A stretch of DNA of 64,000 nt, taken from assembly GCA_023091665.1 (NCBI GenBank), contig JALJCQ010000013.1, forward strand, positions 3,348,001-3,412,000, given 5' to 3'. The stretch comes from Pythium myriotylum (lineage: Eukaryota; Oomycota; Peronosporomycetes; Pythiales; Pythiaceae). The notes under the pieces were generated by a model. The model was not told where the DNA came from. It searched no databases and saw only the letters and a list, made by a program, of their open reading frames with translations. A program made the position numbers and the translations under genes. How positions within the stretch are numbered: position 1 is the stretch's first letter; each line of letters opens with the position of its first letter. Shown piece by piece: positions 54,483 through 64,000 of this stretch.

Positions 54483-54498
54483 AAATTGCGAACTGAAC
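54483..54498 (-). promoter_or_regulatory. INR-like core promoter of hydrolase copy 2
   Basis: On the minus strand GTTCAGTTCGCAATTT matches 14 of 16 positions of GCTCATTYYNCAWTTT, at 39-54 bp before the ATG, the same position as in copy 1. Confidence 0.6.
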
Positions 54499-54685
54499 GG
54501 AGGATACCAGAGTCGCTTGAGGGGTCTCCACCTAGTAGGCCACAGGGCAAAGACCCCACTGGTAGTGACGGAGAGCTCAACTGGGTGAAATGGTTGACGA
54601 GACCATGTAAGGGACAAGGAGATACTGAGAGTCGGGGCTGTCCATTTCCGAGAGTGTTGACCTTCTAGTCGGTATGAAACTTCCC

Positions 54686-54823
54686 GGACTCATCAAGGAC
54701 TAATGGAAGGTGTGCTGATACCGGTGCATTACATTACGAAGTGCTTATTCCTCATACGGTATGACGGATAAGTGCTCCGTACCACAAGTATCAGCACAAT
54801 TCGCATTAGTCCTTGATGAGTCC
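54686..54823. mobile_element. Foldback (MITE-like) element
   Basis: 138 bp that is almost entirely an imperfect palindrome. The ends are GGACTCATCAAGGACTAATG and its exact reverse complement. The interior arms (GTGCTGATAC and GTATCAGCAC; CTTATTCCTCATAC and GTATGACGGATAAG) also pair, with few mismatches. There is no coding content. Target-site duplication is not clear. Such structures are typical of miniature inverted-repeat elements. Confidence 0.7.
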
Positions 54824-54938
54824 GAACTCGTTGTAAGTACCAAAACCTCGTAAGATCAGGTTTAGAGACGCAAGACTCATCCGCATCAGCCACAAATCTT
54901 TTGATTCACACCGGGGAAGGAGAAATTCAATGCAAAAC

Positions 54939-54971
54939 TGCAAGTCCAGGTGAGTCACACCTGAACTTGCA
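54939..54971. repeat. 33-bp hairpin
   Basis: Arms TGCAAGTCCAGGTG and CACCTGAACTTGCA pair over 14 bp with one mismatch around a short loop. It is isolated, and its function is unknown. Confidence 0.6.
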
Positions 54972-55926
54972 TTCTCGTACTGTACCTGGCACTGCACGTG
55001 ACTCAAACGGAAACCTAGCAAACTTTGGCTTCGATGCTATGTAATGAGATCCCACAGATTCATAGCTGATCGTGTCTGTGGGTCATGAATGCAGTACAGT
55101 ATTAATACTTTGGGCGGGATGGAGCGATATCAGAAAGTACAGTGTAGTGGTCTACTTACTTCGGTTTGTTCAGTTGCTGTGTAAGTCTGACAGGTCAATT
55201 GTCAAATTGTCAAGCCTATTTCCTTGGACATCAAGCAGAAGCCATACAGTATCGACAACAGGCCATTCTTGCACTCACAAGACGATGTACAGTAGTGAAT
55301 GCACACCACCCGCGAAGCGATCGGGTGCCAACAAGGACCAGAACCCTTGCTCATCTCCGCCTAAACGTCAAACGGAAAAAAGCGCGCACTGTTTTTATGC
55401 CTCTTATGATTAGAGACATAAAAACATTGCGCTAATCATTGCTCCACCCAACCATGAGAGGCGTAACAACATCGCCTGTATCCCGGATGTACTGTACTGG
55501 CTCGACTGCACAGAATAAAGAGCATTGAACCTATCTATGACTCTTTCTCGCTCTCCTAATGACTTATCAAAAGTGCCTAGAAGGCTCCAGCGGTGCGTGG
55601 CTTGCGCTTCTGAAGAGTGAAACATTGGTTACAGTGGGGTTACACATCGATTTCTTGAAATATGAGAATAGAGCGTGAATTACCACGAAACAGGCGATGA
55701 CAAAATCCAAGAAGCTCCTCCCATCTTTGTTGACGCCAAGCTTCAAGCACATCATTCGCTATATCAGTATATATTTGAAAATATCATCAAACAATACGAG
55801 TGGAAACTGATTCAACGAGATGAGCTCCTCAAGGTGGATGCCTTTCTCGCCCTCAAATCCTTTCCGGCTTGGGGCGAGTGAGTGGCGACGAGAAAAGATG
55901 AGGGCCACTTTCGCAATCCACTGGCG

Positions 55927-57615
55927 ATGCGAGCGCAAGCGGTTCTCTTCACGCTCGCGGCGGCCTGCGCCTCGGCGGCACCGGCGCAGCGCTGCTTCCC
56001 GGACGACTTCCTCTTCGGCTCGGCCACGGCCTCGTACCAGGTCGAGGGTGGCTGGAACGCCACGGGCCGTACGCCGAGCATCTGGGATGACTTTTGCCGT
56101 GCGCAGCCGAACCTTGAATGCGCCAACGTGGCCGACGACTTTGTGCATCGGTACAAAGCCGACATCGAGCTCATGGCCGAGACCGGGCTCTCTTCGTTCC
56201 GCTTCTCGGTCTCGTGGTCGCGCGCCATGAACTGGGACGCCGCAACCGGTCGCATGAAGCCCAACGCACCAGGCATCGCGTTCTACCACGACGTCATCGA
56301 TGCGCTGCGTGCCAAGAACATCGTCCCGATCCTCACGTTGTACCACTGGGACCTGCCTCACGAGCTCCACACGCAGCTATCGCCACCCGGTTGGCTCAAC
56401 CGCGAGCTCATCGACCACTTTACGGAGTACGCTGAGCTCATGTTCACTGAGTTTGGATCAAAAGTCGACTTCTGGTCGACGTTCAACGAGCCACACTCGT
56501 TTACGACGGCAGGATATGGCACGGGCATGAGTGCCCCGGGACTCTCGAACTCGGCCACGAACGAGTACACGGTCGCGCATATCGTGCTGCTGTCCCACGC
56601 GCGAGCTGTGGAACGCTTCCGGCAGCTCAAGGCCCAGAATGTGATCCACTCGAAGGCCCAGATCGGCATCGTGCTCAACGCCGACTACTCGTACCCGCTG
56701 GACAAGAAGAACCCAAAGGATATCGCTGCCGCGGAACGCAAGATGGAATTCTTCCTCGGTTGGTACCTGCGTCCGATCGTTTCGGGAGTCTACCCGGCTG
56801 TCATGCGAGAGCGTGCAGGCGACCGCCTTCCAAAGTTCACGGCCGATGAAGTCGCACTAGTTAAAGGATCGTACGATCTGCTGATGCTCAACCACTATGG
56901 CTCCAAAGACGTCGTGGATTGTGCTTCACCCGACTCGGTCGTGCCGTGCGAGACGCTGCCGTTGGGCTGGGCTGCTGATGTGGGTGTTGATGATACGCGT
57001 CGACCCATCGGCGCGAGGCCACCGAGCACCGGCCCCAACGGTGAGTACCTCTGCGTCTGGTACTCAGCGTACCCGAAGGGGTACTTAGACACGATCCGCT
57101 GGATGCATCGCGTCGATAGCAAGTCGTCGATCCTCTTGACTGAAAATGGGTGGTGCGGTAACTCGACCATCGACAACCAGGACCAGCTCTGGTACTACCA
57201 GCGCTACACGGAGCAAGTCCACAAGGCCCTCACGGAGGACAAGATCCCGATTGTCGGATACACGGCCTGGTCGTTCGTGGACAACTATGAATGGGGCTCG
57301 TTCAAGCCTCGCTTTGGTCTCTTCTACGTCAACTTTACTTCACAAACAGGCTCCAAGGAAGGCTACGATCCAAAACCCTCGGATCTTGCGCGTATTCCCC
57401 GTCCGGCGGCCACGTGGTACGCTTCACTAGCAAAGACCAAGTGCATGGATGTACTCCCGGAGGATGTAGTCCTTCAGAAGGGCACCGAAGAGGCGGCGTC
57501 GAGCTCATTCGTAGTCACGCTCGTTTTCTTGGCCGCGGTTGCGGTAATTGGCGTCGTCGTGGTCCGCCGCCGAGGTTCCCAGACGCCGGAGGAGAGTACT
57601 CCACTGCTGAACTGA
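55927..57615 (+). CDS. Membrane-anchored secreted GH1 beta-glycosidase
   Basis: 562 residues, intronless. A signal peptide (AVLFTLAAACASAAPA) leads into the GH1 (beta/alpha)8 barrel: FLFGSATASYQVEGGW, SVSWSRAMNW, LYHWDLPHEL, acid/base Glu188 in TFNEPHSF, nucleophile Glu406 in LLTENGWCG, and YTAWSFVDNYEW. After the barrel a linker leads to one C-terminal membrane helix (FVVTLVFLAAVAVIGVVVV), RRR and a short tail ending TPLLN, so the enzyme should sit outside the cell, tethered. It probably cleaves beta-glucosides or short beta-glucans. ATG 55927 is preferred over 55882 because it begins the signal peptide and an initiator-like CCACTTTCGCAATCC lies between them. It is divergent to hydrolase copy 2. 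Confidence 0.9.
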   Translation: MRAQAVLFTLAAACASAAPAQRCFPDDFLFGSATASYQVEGGWNATGRTPSIWDDFCRAQPNLECANVADDFVHRYKADIELMAETGLSSFRFSVSWSRAMNWDAATGRMKPNAPGIAFYHDVIDALRAKNIVPILTLYHWDLPHELHTQLSPPGWLNRELIDHFTEYAELMFTEFGSKVDFWSTFNEPHSFTTAGYGTGMSAPGLSNSATNEYTVAHIVLLSHARAVERFRQLKAQNVIHSKAQIGIVLNADYSYPLDKKNPKDIAAAERKMEFFLGWYLRPIVSGVYPAVMRERAGDRLPKFTADEVALVKGSYDLLMLNHYGSKDVVDCASPDSVVPCETLPLGWAADVGVDDTRRPIGARPPSTGPNGEYLCVWYSAYPKGYLDTIRWMHRVDSKSSILLTENGWCGNSTIDNQDQLWYYQRYTEQVHKALTEDKIPIVGYTAWSFVDNYEWGSFKPRFGLFYVNFTSQTGSKEGYDPKPSDLARIPRPAATWYASLAKTKCMDVLPEDVVLQKGTEEAASSSFVVTLVFLAAVAVIGVVVVRRRGSQTPEESTPLLN

Positions 57616-57787
57616 GTTCCGCGTTAACTCTGCCGGTTTGAAAACCTAGCTCCCACTGAATGAATAGTGCTCATTGTCATTACTCTTGACTTATTCTTTG
57701 CAAGTTACGCCTGGTGTCCCCAAGGCTAATTATCATCACTTACACTCACGAAAAATTGCCCTCGCGGGTTGAATCAGCGTGAATAGA

Positions 57788-59745
57788 TCAGTTGACACAG
57801 CTGTTGTACGCAGATTCGTCAGCGCAGAAGGTTTGTCGCTCCTTTCGGGCGCGACGCCACTTGGCCACAAATACGCAGGCTGTCACGAGCGCAAGGGCTA
57901 GAAGCACACCTAGCCCAATGATTGCGAGTCGGTACGGCGAGGACAATGCCTTGTTAATTCCCCCGGTAGAAGCGGAGGTCTGGAACTTCCCATCGTACGG
58001 AGAAGACGTGCTGAGCCACGAAGTGACGAGTCGGCTTTCGATTGTAAAGTTCAGCTTCGGCACTGTGGAGATACAAGAAGTATCCACTTTGGAGAGGTTT
58101 CCACCTTGGGAAACGTAAGTTGCCAAAATCTGCACGCCGCAGGTCACATTGCTCGGCGTGGGTGTGCTCCACAGCGCACCATGGGTTGCATAGTCAAAGA
58201 CGATGAGCTGCTTGTTAGTAGTGTTGAGGACCTCGAACGAGTTCTGTGCGTATAGGTGCGGCGCAATCGGGTCGAGTTTGCCGCTGAGCATAAGAACGCT
58301 CACGTTGGAAGGAGGCTGAGCGGCGACGTTCCAGTACTTGTCCTTGCTGTACACGATAGGGGATGCCGAATAGTTCGTGAAGTCTGCGAACGGCTTGCAG
58401 GCCTCCGAATCTTCTTTTGAGAAGGCACAGTAAGATTGTGTCGAGTATGTACCCGTGGTCATGCTGGCGTTATAGAATCTGGCTTGCATGGTTTCGTTCG
58501 AAGGCGTTGGCGTCTCCCATGACTCGGAGAAGGCGACCAGCTTGTACAGAAGACTGTTTCGAGACGGGTCTTGGTTCGAAGTTGAGTGGATTGTCGTGGA
58601 GAGCATGTCAAAGAAATGGCTCAGAACTTTGGCGTCGTCGCCAGTGCATCGGGCGAGTCGGTATATCACAACAGGCACAAACTTGCGGTATACTTGACGT
58701 AGCATCAACTCGCCCATCGCCCAGCGGAACGACTGTGCCGGAGGGTAGTCTCCTGGGTTATAGTCGAAAACCTTCGCGAGCTGCGCATCCAGCGCGATGG
58801 CACAATCGGACGTCGGCGTACTCAGCTCCTCTTCCAAAGATCGCAGAACAGACGAAAGAGATCCGGCGAAGTGGTTTCCACAGTTCGAGGGGCTGGCGTC
58901 GCATTCCTTCATGAACTGTTGGGCGACGCGGTCGAAATCCTCGTCCCACTTGGAGATGTATTCAAACTTGTCGGGGGTCAAGCCAGACGTAGTGATAGCT
59001 CCGTCGAGAACGTACCCTGCGACTTCGCTGGTTTTGAGATGGATGAGCCGCTCCACGATTGAGGAACCAAAACCCGCCCCATACACAAAGGTCTGTTGGC
59101 CGGGCAGGAAGTTATTGATGAAGTACTGGATGTCCTTAGCGGCGCTGGTGACGGAAAAGGCCGATAGGTCTTTTCCGTATCTTGACTGGAGTTCGTCAGC
59201 ACAGCTAGCGACTTCGTCTACCGAGATTGAAGTACCTCCTGGAGAGGTGCTGCTCTGTGCCTGGGCTGCAACACAGTCCAGTTTGGTGCTGCGGCCCATA
59301 CCACGGCGATCGATAGTGTACAAGTTCACGCCGCCCTTGAGCGTCGAGTGGATCGAACGCATCGCTGCCTCCACTAGAAATCCACAATCCGTCAGAGTCT
59401 TTCGTGCAGGAGAGCGAACCTCATGCTCTTACCGTTCAGCGTCGCCGAGCCGGTGCCGACCTGGATCATGATGACGTTGGGCTTGCCATCGGTCTTGGCG
59501 AGGAACCGCTTGACGAAGACATCGATCGTCCGCGTCGACGTCGACGGGGTCGCGCAGACGCCGTCGTAGCAAAGTGGCGCCTGGAAGATGGCGCACTGGG
59601 CGTCGCGTGTAGACGAGGACGCGAGCTCGCAGGGGTACCACCCGTCCAGCGCGACCGACGTGGCGTTGGAGGAGGCGGAGGAAGAGCCAGCGGCCAGGAG
59701 GGCCGTTGCGCACAGCGAGAGCAGTGCGCGGCGAGGAGATGGCAT
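57788..59745 (-). CDS. S33/TAP-like hydrolase copy 3, predicted pseudoenzyme
   Basis: Exons on the minus strand 59745-59433 and 59373-57788 give 632 residues, with the same intron position as the other copies. Signal peptide, HRR/KGMGRS-like region, C-terminal Asp (LSGKLDPIAPHLY) and His (FDYATHGAL) segments and the membrane helix are kept. The nucleophile elbow reads YGAGFGSS where copies 1, 2 and 4 have YGVSYG: residue 205 is Gly (GGT) at exactly the offset of Ser207/211. The oxyanion motif is QVGTG instead of GGPG. The frame is intact over the full length, so it is not a decayed pseudogene; a binding or decoy function, or simple loss, are alternatives. The tail ends ESAYNSCVN. Confidence 0.85.
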
Positions 59746-60234
59746 GGACAATCGGAAATTAAAACTGGCGGTGGCGAGCGTGTGGGAAGCCGTTGATGGG
59801 GAAAGAGACTCTCACCAGCAGAGGCGGTCGCGCCCAGGGGGGCATGTCACATGTCGCATACGGCTACACGTCACCCTTTCTAACCAAGTTTATGTGGGAC
59901 ATGGCTCCGGCTGTCAACATTTGAGCCAATAGCTGCTCGTTTGGTATTATTTTAGCCAATCGAATGTGGGTATTTTGAAGCTATGTGACTGATTCACCTA
60001 CCCCTTAGTGGATGGGCGAATGTGGTTGGGTTTTTCGAAGGGGGGGGGGTGCTTTCCCAAAATTCAGGAATGGAGGACACTCTTTGAAGTTCCTCGCAAC
60101 TCAGCTTCCTCTCTCTCTCTCCCACAGGTCGTCGCGACGTTCTCGCACTTTCGAGGCTGCCTCCTCTGATACAATGTGTATCTGTATCCATAGCTTAGTA
60201 TCCTAATCCCTTTCTTTCTTTCGTGGTATAAACA
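59746..60234. other. Spacer between hydrolase copies 3 and 4
   Basis: 489 bp with a G-run (60041-60049) and a CT-rich stretch near 60110. The initiator match before copy 3 (GCCAGTTTTAATTT on the minus strand) is weaker than for copies 1 and 2. No gene is seen. Confidence 0.4.
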
Positions 60235-62264
60235 CTAGGCGTTGCTGGCCTCGTAGACCTGCACGTCCTTGGGATTCGTCTTCTTGGCCTGGCGCCACTT
60301 GACGATGAAGACAACGGCAGCCACGGCAGCGAGTGCGAAGAGAATGGCAAAGACGATAAACACGGTCTTGTAAGACGTCCCACTGGAGCTGCTAGACGAG
60401 GACGTCGACGATGAGGGCGAGCTGCCGTCGGCTTTGATAGCCTGCGAACCTGTGAAAGATCCGTCGTACGCCGAAGTGGCGTTGAGGTAGAGCGACACGA
60501 CACGTGGGTCGACTTCGAAGCTCACGGGTGGCATCTTGGCTACACAGGACTTGTCCATGCGAGCGAGGTTGCCGCCGTTTGACAAGTAGGATGCGACGAT
60601 CTGCATGCCACAAGTGGGGTCTCGTGACGAGTCGGAGAGCGGCGTGGACCAGAGCGTGCCGTGCGTGGCCTGCTCAAAGGTAATCAGCTGCTTGTTGTCG
60701 GTGTTGATGGCTTTGTTCAAGTACTCGGCGTACTTGTGCGGTGTCTGCGGGTCCATCTTGCTGCTCATGAGCAGCACGCTGACGTCGGACGGCGGGGATG
60801 CTGCCTTGTTCCAGTACTTGTCCTTCTTGTACACGAGCGGCGAGGCGTCGTAGGATGCATAGTCAGAGAAAGCCCGGCAGGCTGACGACGTGGACTTGGT
60901 GAACACACAGTAAGTCTCGACGGCCGACGCCGAGCCGCTGCTGATCGTCGTGTTCAAGAAGCGCGAGACCATCGTGTCGTATGACGGCGTCGGGTCCTCC
61001 CAGAATTCCGAGTACACGATGATCTTGTACACCAGATCGGATGTGAATTGCGAGTCCTCTGAAGTGCTCGAGAGCGAAGTCTCCAGCATACTGAGGAAGT
61101 GGTTGATCACGCTGAGATCGTCCGTGTTGCATCGCGTCATGCGGTACGTGAGCACCGGAATGAGTGTGCGCGTCGTCGAGTCCGTGAGCAACGAGCCCAT
61201 GACTTGACGGAGCACGGAACCAGGCGAAATATCTCCAGGAGAGTAGCCGAGCGCCCTGGCAAAGATCTTGTCCAGCGCCGAGGTACACTTAGCCGTGCCG
61301 TCATCCAAAGCGTTCGTGAGAGTGCGCAACGCATCACTGGCGGTCGTGCCCTTGAAATAACTGCCGCAGTCGGCATCGTTCTGCGCACAGAACGACAAGA
61401 AGTACTGGCCGATCTCATCGAAGTCGGTGTCCCACTTCGAAAAGTACTCAAAGTTCTTCACATCCGAACCTGACGTCGTACTGATACCATCGAGGATGTA
61501 CCCGGCGATGTCGGTCGTGTTGAGATGGATGAGGCGCTCGACCAGCGACGAGCCGTAGCTCACGCCGTAGACAAAGGTCTTCTGTCCAGAGAGGAAGTTG
61601 TCGATGAAGTATTTGAGGTCCGAGGCGGCGCTTGTAACCGAGAAGGACGAAATGTCGGATCCATATTTGGACTCGATTTCGTCGGCACACGAACCGACCT
61701 CGGACGAGTCGATCGACGTACCGCCTGGCGACGCGCTCGTCATAGCCTGTGCGGCGACGCACTCGAGCTTGGTACTACGGCCCGTGCCGCGGTGGTCCAT
61801 CGTGTACACGTTCACGGCTCCGTTCATGATCGAGTAGATGTTGGTCATCGCCGACTCCACTACAAAACAAAACACAAACCCCACATGAGACCTCCACATA
61901 CAACACCTCAACCATCCACCATTCTCTACGCACTCGCTGGCGAAGCGGCGCCTGGTCCGCCCTGCATGAAAAAGATGTTTGGCGCACTGCGGAACGAGCT
62001 CGCTTTGATGCGCTTGACAAAGATGTCAATCTGCTTGTCGCTCTTGTCTTCGCAGATGCCGTCGTAGCAGAGCGGCGCCTTGAACGTCGCGCATTGCGCC
62101 GCGCCGACGAGGCTCTGTGCGTCGGCCTGGTTCGTCGGGAGCTGCTCGGCGAACGTGACGGCCGTGCACTCGTACCAGCCGTCGACCGAGACCTTGGCGG
62201 CCGAGCCGCTCGACTGCGCCGAGACCACGCCGGCAAAGCCAGCGAGCAGGAAGCGGAGGAGCAT
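60235..62264 (-). CDS. Membrane-anchored secreted alpha/beta hydrolase (S33/TAP-like), copy 4
   Basis: Exons on the minus strand 62264-61934 and 61859-60235 give 651 residues. Signal peptide (LLRFLLAGFAGVVSAQ), DGWYECT, oxyanion MQGGPG, DHRGTGRS and Ser211 in FVYGVSYGSSLVERL are present. The Asp segment is LLMSSKMDPQTPHKYAEY and the His segment FEQATHGTL. A long Ser-rich linker precedes the membrane helix (VFIVFAILFALAAVAAVVFI) and the tail ends VQVYEASNA, like copy 1. It is the most diverged active-looking copy together with copy 3. The 5' frame opening at 62318 lies before the likely initiator (62282-62297), so ATG 62264 is used. Confidence 0.88.
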
Positions 62265-63762
62265 GCGCACGACGAGAGGGGAATTCGGAGACTGAGATTT
62301 ACGAAAGGGACCCCCCATGGTGATCGGCGGGTCATTACGAACCCCGTGAGGAGCTACGGAGGGGCTACTAATTTAGGTGGGTTGGGAGCCAGGTGGACCA
62401 GCTGGCTCGTAATTTACGGACATGGTGATCTTCTCTGTTCAGCCGACAGATGAGCCGACGCCAGGTGTCACGTTTCAGCCAATCAAATGGCGAGATGAGA
62501 TGGACCGAGTGGTCTTTTTTTGTCTACCTTGCGACTGACCAGCTGATTTCTTACGGATCGCAGTAAGAAATCCAGCGGCGTGTGTAGTTTACGTGCATGT
62601 GGATTAATGGGTACACTCGGGAAATGACGGGACGGCTGTCTTGCAACATTGGAGAAAAGGATTGGTGCGGAGGAGCCCGACGTGCTGTAGTTACGAATTA
62701 CAGTAGGAGGCGAAGAACCAGTCCACAGTAGTACACCGATAATGGTGTCACCAGAGTTGGAAAGTGGGAGAGAGTGTCCTGTAGTGGATATTTCAGCCTG
62801 AGATATGACGTGGGTTGCGCTGTCGTACACTTCTCCCCCCACGCTGGACCGTCGAGCAGTTGCCAGGGGTAAATGGGTGGGAAGGCAAGCCACTTGAACC
62901 CTCTGCATGTTTGGGTATCTGGACGATCGATACCCACCATCAACTGGGTGCAAGTATAGCAGCACCTCGTCGGTTTTTGACACCAGAACAGTTCCGCTCA
63001 TCAATCGAAGACGCGGCATTCCCTAGACCAGAATAACCAGCCGGCGACTAAGTCGAACAACACAAACGCCGACGCCATCTACCCGCCAGCGCTGTGGTGA
63101 CCCATAGAAATATTCTGTTCGTTGTGGGCATCCACACATATGTTGCCCGCGATTTGCAAGTCTTGTTTGTATAAAAGTACTACATAAAATGGTGGTTCAG
63201 CTCTCGAACTCCCTGAGTTGTGACGAAAAAAAAAGGCGGCAACGTTGTTGCAATGGCCAGGACGGACCATTTTCCTCGATGCTCGGACTCTACAAGATGA
63301 CCACTGCAGCAAGCATGGTGGGAGCGTAATCGGTCACAAGGGACAAAATATCAATTTGAAGCAATATACTGTACGTATCGTGGTTTGTTCCAGAGCCTGT
63401 TGCGAGTACACTCTTGGATTCCGCCACGACTGCCTATCACAGACTGTGGTTTTAGCGCATAACTAACCCCTCGAGTGCGAGCAATCGCGCGTCCTTACAA
63501 CACTACAAGAAGTGCCTCGCATTTCAGCACCAGCAGAAGTCGCCGCCCGAACTACACGCCCTTTAAGCAAGCCGCGGCAGTCAACAACCATATTACGACA
63601 TTACACAAATCGCTGACTGTCAGGTACCCATTGCTGGTATCATAGTGCAAGCACCGTTAACAAAGAGTATCTTTGAGCTTTCCCGGAAGTTTGTGATTGG
63701 CAAGTGAAAACTGTTGGGCATGTAATACACAGAACCTCCCTGCTGGCACGGCGCTGCTATTC
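62265..63762. other. Gene-free right-hand stretch
   Basis: 1.5 kb. A 178-codon minus-strand frame (62483-63019) and overlapping plus-strand frames have no domain and mixed codon use. I see no repeat or RNA gene. Confidence 0.4.
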
Positions 63763-64000
63763 TTACGTCAATCGCCACCACTGTACACTCGCCCTCGACG
63801 ATTCGATGTCAATGTTCGTTTCAGTATAGAGATCCTTTCCCACAGACCACGTTTGATGGATTCTGGTTGAGATCCTGGGACGAATCTGCACGAGCATAGG
63901 ATCTTCATGGATACAGCTGCCAGCAACGATACACTCGCAAAAAGACGATGCCCGTCTCAAGCCCAAATCGAGTAAAACTTTCTTTGGGCGAGCACCAAGC
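63763..64000 (-). CDS. Possible C-terminal end of a gene entering from the right (partial)
   Basis: On the minus strand a frame is open from the window edge to a TAA at 63763-63765, about 78 residues, containing LVQIRPRISTRIHQTWSVGK and a Trp-rich end (VQWWRLT). Composition is protein-like, but there is no recognised domain, and chance or a transposon fragment are possible. Confidence 0.3.
   Translation of the reverse strand, partial: LGARPKKVLLDLGLRRASSFCECIVAGSCIHEDPMLVQIRPRISTRIHQTWSVGKDLYTETNIDIESSRASVQWWRLT

Larger units (their letters stand above)
54445..55926. other. Divergent spacer of hydrolase copy 2 and GH1
   Basis: 1.48 kb, about 1 kb longer than the equivalent spacer of the older block (50106-50504). 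It holds the initiator of copy 2 (54483-54498), the foldback element (54686-54823) and a hairpin (54939-54971). The last 130 bp match the upstream flank kept in the GH1 relic. No gene is supported in between. Confidence 0.5.

Noticed and set aside
55882..55926. Upstream ATG of the GH1 gene
   Set aside because: It adds a charged stretch before the signal peptide and lies upstream of an initiator-like block.
62483..63019. 178-codon minus-strand frame
   Set aside because: No domain, no splice structure, and overlapping frames of similar quality on the other strand.

Overview
The window is nuclear DNA of an oomycete, most likely from the peronosporalean branch (Phytophthora, Pythium or downy-mildew relatives). 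The evidence is short GT-AG introns of roughly 45-90 nt, strongly C/G-ending codons, compact genes separated by AT-richer spacers, INR-like core promoters about 40-60 nt before several start codons, and families typical of oomycetes: PAN-domain papain proteases, thrombospondin-1 secreted proteins, folate-biopterin-type transporters, FYVE/PH proteins and PDR/ABCG transporters. The species cannot be named from sequence alone.

Layout. 0-1.7 kb: tail of an unknown gene and an OXA1/YidC mitochondrial insertase. 2.2-5.3 kb: a polytopic membrane protein gene, an orphan Uma2-type nuclease-fold gene, and a deletion-bearing relic of a second membrane-protein copy. 5.6-12.2 kb: secreted papain-like protease with three PAN domains and two tandem DUF676-type serine esterases. 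12.9-17.2 kb: full-size PDR ABC transporter. 17.8-23.9 kb: small conserved protein, FYVE/PH-like protein, armadillo-type protein, twin-CX9C mitochondrial protein and a small one-TM protein. 24-27.7 kb: no confident gene. 27.7-37.9 kb: MAPEG glutathione transferase-like protein, half-size ABCG transporter, ten-repeat TSP1 secreted protein, and a long ankyrin/RCC1 protein resembling IBTK. 39-45.1 kb: PP2C phosphatase of PDP type, NPF-rich protein, folate-biopterin-type carrier.

45-64 kb is the most structured part. Four minus-strand genes encode secreted alpha/beta hydrolases (peptidase S33/TAP-like), each with a C-terminal membrane anchor. A membrane-anchored GH1 beta-glycosidase lies between copies 2 and 3. 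A hydrolase/GH1 divergent pair was duplicated as a block; in the older-looking block GH1 survives only as a truncated relic. Copy 3 has lost both the nucleophile serine and the oxyanion glycine motif and is predicted to be a pseudoenzyme. Copy 2 has lost its ancestral stop codon. Between copies 1 and 2 lies an insertion of about 1.14 kb with non-LTR-retrotransposon features. It has a 17-bp target-site duplication, and the empty site is preserved in an inverted copy of the host repeat at 47.1 kb. A foldback element sits in the promoter-side spacer of copy 2.

Functionally, the 48-62 kb cluster looks like a surface-tethered module for breaking down external peptides and glycosides (inference). 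The ABC and folate-type carriers handle membrane export or uptake. OXA1, the CX9C protein and the PDP-like phosphatase point to mitochondrial maintenance. No CRISPR array, rRNA or standard tRNA gene was seen.
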